From Curtobacterium poinsettiae (GTDB lineage: Bacteria; Actinomycetota; Actinomycetes; Actinomycetales; Microbacteriaceae): a stretch of 64,000 bases of DNA. Positions 60,689-64,000 of the stretch are shown here, in pieces. The translations under genes and the position numbers were made by a program. The stretch is taken from positions 2,914,001-2,978,000 of the forward strand of contig NZ_CP106879.1 in assembly GCF_025677645.1 (NCBI RefSeq). The letters are read 5' to 3'. The notes under the pieces were generated by a model that was given only the letters and a program-made list of their open reading frames with translations, did no database searches and had not been told where the DNA came from. How positions within the stretch are numbered: position 1 is the stretch's first letter; each line of letters begins with the position of its first letter.

Positions 60689-60758
60689 GCAAAACACCGG
60701 TGTTCGCGCTCTGCACCGCGTTGTGCGGGTGTTCAGAGCGTGAACACCGGTGTTTTGC
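60689..60758. repeat. 70-bp palindromic element, copy 3
   Basis: GCAAAACACCGGTGTTCG outer arms with inner GCTCTG/CAGAGC pairing and centre caccgcgttgtgcgggtgtt, oriented like copy 1. In the 173-bp gap between the mutase gene stop and the AbiEi-like gene start. Confidence 0.75.
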
Positions 60759-60769
60759 GGACCGACGCC

Positions 60770-62446
60770 CTACGACACCAAGGGGCGGACCGAACTCGCC
60801 AGGGCGTCGACGAGCCGCTGCGCCTCGGCGGGGGTGCCCGCGACGGTGTCGATGTAGACCTTCACCTTGGGCTCGGTCCCGCTCGGGCGGACGATCACCC
60901 GGGCGTCGCCGGACAGGTCGTAGCGCAGGATGTCCGAGGGCGGGAAGCCCGCCACCCCGTCGGCGTAGTCCGTCACCGTGTGCACGTCGAGGCCGCCGAG
61001 CGTCGTCGGCGGCGTGGACCGGAGCGACGCCATGATCTCGCCGATGCGCGACAGGTCGTCGACGCGCGTCGCCACCTGTCCCGACGCGAACGCCCCGAAC
61101 TCGGCGGCGAACGCCTCGAGGTGGTCGGCGATGGTCGAGCCCGAGGCGGCGAGCTCGTCGGCGAGGGACAGCAGTTCCAGTGCCGCCGAGATGCCGTCCT
61201 TGTCGCGCACGACCGACGGGTCGACCAGGTAACCCAGGGCCTCTTCGTAGCCGAACAGCAGCTCGGGCACGCGCGAGACCCACTTGAAGCCGGTCAGGGT
61301 GTCGCGGTACTCCAGCCCGTGTCGCGCAGCCACCCGGGCCAACGCCGGCGACGAGACGATCGACGCGGCGAGCGTGCCGGTCGCACCGGACTCCGATGCC
61401 CGTGCGGCAGCCCGCCACCCGAGCAGCCAGCCGACCTCGTTGCCCGACAGCCGACGGTAGGACGGCGCACCGGCGTCCGAGGCCGTGGGGATCGCGAGCG
61501 CGAGCCGGTCGGCGTCGGGGTCGTTCGCGATCACCAGGTCCGCGCCGACGGCGAGACCGCGGGCGATCGCCAGGTCCATCGCACCCGGCTCCTCGGGGTT
61601 CGGGAACGACACCGTCGGGAACGCACCATCGGGATCGATCTGCTCCGGCACGACCGCCGGCTCGGCGAACCCGGCCGCCGCGAACACCGCGCGAGCGGTC
61701 TCCCACCCGACGCCGTGCATGGCCGTGTAGACGACCGTCGGCTGCTCGTCGACTCCGAGTGCGGGAGCGGGCACGATCGCTGCCGTGGCGGCCACGTAGG
61801 CGTCGACCAGGGCCAACGACGCAACGGTGTAGTCCGTGTCGCGCAGCAGGTCCGTCACGGATCCCGCGGCGACCGCGTCGATGGCGTCCGCGATCTCGCC
61901 GTCGACGGGCGGCACGATCTGCGAGCCGTCGTCGTCCTGACCGAGGTAGACCTTGTACCCGTTGTCCCGCGGCGGGTTGTGGCTCGCCGTGACCATGACG
62001 CCCGCGCCGACGTCGAGGTGCCGGACGGCGAACGCGAGCACCGGCGTCGGCAGGGCCGACGGCAGCAGGGTGACCTCGAGCCCGAGGCCGCGCATGACCT
62101 CGGCCGAGTCGCGTGCGAAGACGTCCGAGTTCACCCGGCCGTCGTACCCGATCACGACGCTGCGCGAGCGACCGGTGTCGATGAGGAACCGGGCGAGCCC
62201 CGCAGCGGCCTGGGTCACGACGACCCGGTTCATCCGCAGCGGGCCCCAGCCGAGCTCCGCGCGGAGTCCGGCGGTGCCGAACTGCAGCCGGCCGTCGAAC
62301 CGCTCGGCGAGCGCCCGGACAGCGGGCCCGTCGCCGTCGGCCGCCGCATCGATCGCCGCGGCCAGCTCGTCGCGGGTCTCGGGGTCCGGGTCCTGCGCCA
62401 GCCACGCCCGCGCGGTGCCCAGCACCTGGTCGAGGTCGAGCTTCAC
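60770..62446 (-). CDS. phosphosugar mutase (phosphoglucomutase/phosphopentomutase PGM2-like)
   Basis: 558 residues of the alpha-D-phosphohexomutase family. GTAGLRAELGWGPLRMN, VMVTASHNPPRDNGYKVYLG with the phosphorylated Ser, NDPDADRLALA (Mg binding), GFKWVSRVPELLFGYEEALG and RPSGTEPKVKVY. Length and the DNGYKVY form point to the PGM2 branch, some members of which convert ribose-1-P to ribose-5-P. That suits its GTGA overlap with purine nucleoside phosphorylase, which makes ribose-1-P. A plain glucose- or mannose-phosphate mutase for glycan precursors remains possible. Confidence 0.9.
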   Translation of the reverse strand: MKLDLDQVLGTARAWLAQDPDPETRDELAAAIDAAADGDGPAVRALAERFDGRLQFGTAGLRAELGWGPLRMNRVVVTQAAAGLARFLIDTGRSRSVVIGYDGRVNSDVFARDSAEVMRGLGLEVTLLPSALPTPVLAFAVRHLDVGAGVMVTASHNPPRDNGYKVYLGQDDDGSQIVPPVDGEIADAIDAVAAGSVTDLLRDTDYTVASLALVDAYVAATAAIVPAPALGVDEQPTVVYTAMHGVGWETARAVFAAAGFAEPAVVPEQIDPDGAFPTVSFPNPEEPGAMDLAIARGLAVGADLVIANDPDADRLALAIPTASDAGAPSYRRLSGNEVGWLLGWRAAARASESGATGTLAASIVSSPALARVAARHGLEYRDTLTGFKWVSRVPELLFGYEEALGYLVDPSVVRDKDGISAALELLSLADELAASGSTIADHLEAFAAEFGAFASGQVATRVDDLSRIGEIMASLRSTPPTTLGGLDVHTVTDYADGVAGFPPSDILRYDLSGDARVIVRPSGTEPKVKVYIDTVAGTPAEAQRLVDALASSVRPLVS

Positions 62447-63284
62447 GACGCCGGCTGCCCGAGTGCGGCGACCACGCGTGCGAGCAGGTCCGCGATCACC
62501 GGCTCGGCCTGCTTGCCGGCCTCGAGGACCTCGGTGTGCGACAACGGGGTTTTCTGGATGCCCGCGGCGAGGTTCGTGATGAGCGAGAACCCGAGGACCT
62601 CCATGCCGGCCTGACGGGCCGCGATGGCCTCGAGCGCCGTGGACATGCCGACGATGTGCCCGCCGATGGTCTTCGCCATCTGGACCTCGGCCGGGGTCTC
62701 GTAGTGCGGGCCACGGAACTGCGTGTACACGCCCTCGTCGAGGGACGCGTCGACGGACCTCGCGACCGAGCGCAGCCGCGCCGAGTACAGGTCGGTGAGG
62801 TCGATGAACGTCGCACCCTCGAGCGGGCTGTCCGCGGTCAGGTTGATGTGGTCGCTGATGAGCACCGGCGTGCCCGGGGTCCAGTGCTCCTTGATGCCGC
62901 CGGCACCGTTCGTCAGCACCATGATCGAGGCACCGGTCGCCGCGGCCGTGCGGACGCTGTGCACGACCCGACGGACCCCGTGGCCCTCGTAGTAGTGGGT
63001 GCGGGCACCGATGACGAGCGCGTGGCGGCCGTCGGCGAGGCGGATCGACCGGATCGTGCCGGAGTGTCCAGGGACGGCCGAGGCGCTGAACCCGGGGACC
63101 TGCTCGGCCGGGATCTCGGACACGGTCTCACCGATGATGTCGGCGGCCTTGCCCAGCCCGACCCGAGGGTCAAGGCGATGTCGTGCCGCTCGATGCCGGA
63201 CTGTTCGGCGATGGCGGCTGCGGCGTCCCGCGCGACCTCGAACGGGTCGGCAGCGGGGTCGTTCAGCGGGTTCTCGGTGCTCAT
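62443..63284 (-). pseudogene. purine nucleoside phosphorylase with a one-base frameshift
   Basis: Phosphorolysis of purine nucleosides to base and (deoxy)ribose-1-P. The N-terminus MSTENPLNDPAADPFEVA to LTLGSGW is in one frame and GKAADIIGETVSEIP onward to the end in another. The join is at TGGGC (63152-63154 on the plus strand, CCC), where adding one G gives GSGWGKAADIIGE, as expected of the family. All later motifs are intact (GARTHYYEGH, LTNGAGGIKEHW, FRGPHYETPAEVQM, GMSTALEAIAARQ). So either a sequencing error in a G-run or a recent mutation. Start ATG 63284 is 6 nt after TAGAGT. Confidence 0.85.
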
Positions 63285-63290
63285 GCCCCA

Positions 63291-63296
63291 ACTCTA
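63291..63296 (-). promoter_or_regulatory. -10 box of the purine nucleoside phosphorylase gene
   Basis: TAGAGT on the minus strand 6 nt before ATG 63284. Only 29 bp separate this gene from the PTS IIB stop. Confidence 0.5.
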
Positions 63297-63313
63297 AAGG
63301 GCGGACTGAGCGC

Positions 63314-63592
63314 TCAGTGCTCGCCGAGCGCCCGGTCCACCGCCGCCGTGATCTCGCCCTGGTCGAAGTGGTTCGCGATGACGATGACCTCGGCGTAGGT
63401 GTCCCCGATCGCCTCCACGAACTCCTGACTCGTCAGGATCACGTTCGCGTCGTCGGAGACGTCCCGCACGGACGCGACGTCGGCCGCGACGACCGTCGCC
63501 GACAGTCCGAGGGCGTCGAGCGCCTTCTCGGCGTTCACCTTGAGGATGCCGCTCGACCCGATGCCGGCTCCGCAGATGGTCACGATCTTCAC
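63314..63592 (-). CDS. PTS system IIB component, ascorbate/lactose-type fold
   Basis: 92 residues. KIVTICGAGIGSSGILKVNA contains the Cys near residue 7 that accepts phosphate from IIA; the CGxGxGSS pattern matches UlaB/SgcB-like IIB proteins. The GTG start overlaps the IIA stop (GTGA). The IIC permease is not in the window and presumably lies beyond the right edge or elsewhere. Substrate not readable. Confidence 0.88.
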   Translation of the reverse strand: MKIVTICGAGIGSSGILKVNAEKALDALGLSATVVAADVASVRDVSDDANVILTSQEFVEAIGDTYAEVIVIANHFDQGEITAAVDRALGEH

Positions 63593-64000
63593 GCGGAGAC
63601 CCCCATGATCGCGCGGACCTCGTCCGCGGTGGTCGCCGCCGCGATCCGCCCGGTCACGGTGGCGTCGTTGAACAGGTTCGCGATCTCGCCGATCGACTCC
63701 AGGTGGGTGCCGACCTCGGCCACCGCGAGCCCGAGCACCACACGGACGGGGTCGTTGTGCGGGTGTCCGAACGCCACCGGCGACGCGAGCGTCACGACCG
63801 CGAGTCCGTCCCGCACGACGGCACCACCCGGCCGGGCGTGCGCGAACGCGAGCCCCGGCGAGATGACGATGTACGGCCCGTGCTCCTCGACCATGCCGAT
63901 CATGGCGTCGGTGTACTCGTCGGTGGTGGCGCCCGAGGCGACGAGCGCACCGCCGACCAGGCGCATCGCGTCACGCCACGCGGGCGCGTCCGCACCGAGG
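63589..64000 (-). CDS. PTS system IIA component, N-terminus beyond the window
   Basis: About 137 residues visible; the frame continues past the right edge (DAPAWRDAMRLVGGALVASG), so the internal ATG at 63966 is probably not the start. YIVISPGLAFAHARPGGAVV holds the phospho-accepting His of the EIIA type 2 family (fructose/mannitol/ascorbate). FGHPHNDPVRVVLGLAV follows. Translationally coupled to IIB. Confidence 0.88.
   Translation of the reverse strand, partial: LGADAPAWRDAMRLVGGALVASGATTDEYTDAMIGMVEEHGPYIVISPGLAFAHARPGGAVVRDGLAVVTLASPVAFGHPHNDPVRVVLGLAVAEVGTHLESIGEIANLFNDATVTGRIAAATTADEVRAIMGVSA

Noticed and set aside
59599..60758. Insertion sequence or transposon
   Set aside because: No transposase gene and no target-site duplication beside the palindromes; kept only as a possible non-autonomous cassette.
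1..64000. rRNA, tRNA, CRISPR arrays, integrases, phage genes, replication origin
   Set aside because: Looked for by eye on both strands; nothing recognisable. tRNAs could be missed without a covariance search.

Overview
The window comes from a very GC-rich actinobacterium, most likely Microbacteriaceae and possibly Curtobacterium. The pointers are roughly 70% GC, an acyl-CoA carboxylase set with an actinobacterial epsilon subunit, a polyprenol-phosphate-mannose synthase, many TANNNT -10 boxes lying 6-8 nt from a start codon (leaderless mRNAs), and a recurring GGGAGGCCCG palindrome that I associate from memory with Curtobacterium. The genus is an inference; no rRNA is present.

Layout. 1-292 is the start of manA. 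359-9322 holds two O-antigen-ligase-like membrane proteins, a polytopic membrane protein, a polyprenol-P-mannose synthase, a fused GT2-GT4 glycosyltransferase and another glycosyltransferase. 9463-12629 encodes a secreted multi-repeat protein co-translated with a lipoprotein. 12819-18143 is an export operon: Wzm/Wzt-type ABC transporter followed by three glycosyltransferases. 18285-28865 contains a CgeB-like glycosyltransferase, the dTDP-rhamnose genes split into two arms (rfbC-rfbA and rfbB-rfbD), a GtrB-like GT2, two DUF2142 membrane proteins and a GT4. 28879-37065 mixes secreted GH16 and GH6 enzymes, purE and purK (separated by a GT and the GH6 gene), GtrA and a third DUF2142 protein. 37364-48384 adds a YbhN-like protein, a GT39-like protein, acyltransferase 3, GH25 muramidase, polysaccharide pyruvyl transferase, GT4, another GT-C-like protein and UDP-glucose dehydrogenase. 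48454-63592 is mostly housekeeping: birA, acyl-CoA carboxylase beta/epsilon/alpha, a LuxR two-component system, an RNA uridine methyltransferase, maf, phosphosugar mutase, a frameshifted purine nucleoside phosphorylase and PTS IIB/IIA (IIA runs off the end).

How the genes fit together. Sugar precursors (mannose-6-P isomerase, dTDP-L-rhamnose, UDP-glucuronate, polyprenol-P-sugars) feed at least nine cytoplasmic glycosyltransferases. Export could go through the Wzm/Wzt transporter. GtrA, the GtrB-like enzyme and several GT-C-like membrane proteins look like parts of an outside-facing decoration system; pyruvyl and acyl groups may be further modifications. Ligase-like proteins could attach or polymerise the product. 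No initiating polyprenyl phosphosugar transferase is seen here, so the locus probably continues elsewhere.

The most unusual observations are: a 70-bp palindromic element in three copies, two of them in opposite orientation around an AbiEi/DUF559-like gene; a GGAGGC-type palindrome apparently absorbed in frame into maf; a candidate two-hairpin small RNA near 52000; a probable CTG start codon at 14951; and a one-base frameshift in purine nucleoside phosphorylase. No CRISPR array, rRNA, tRNA, transposase or integrase was seen.
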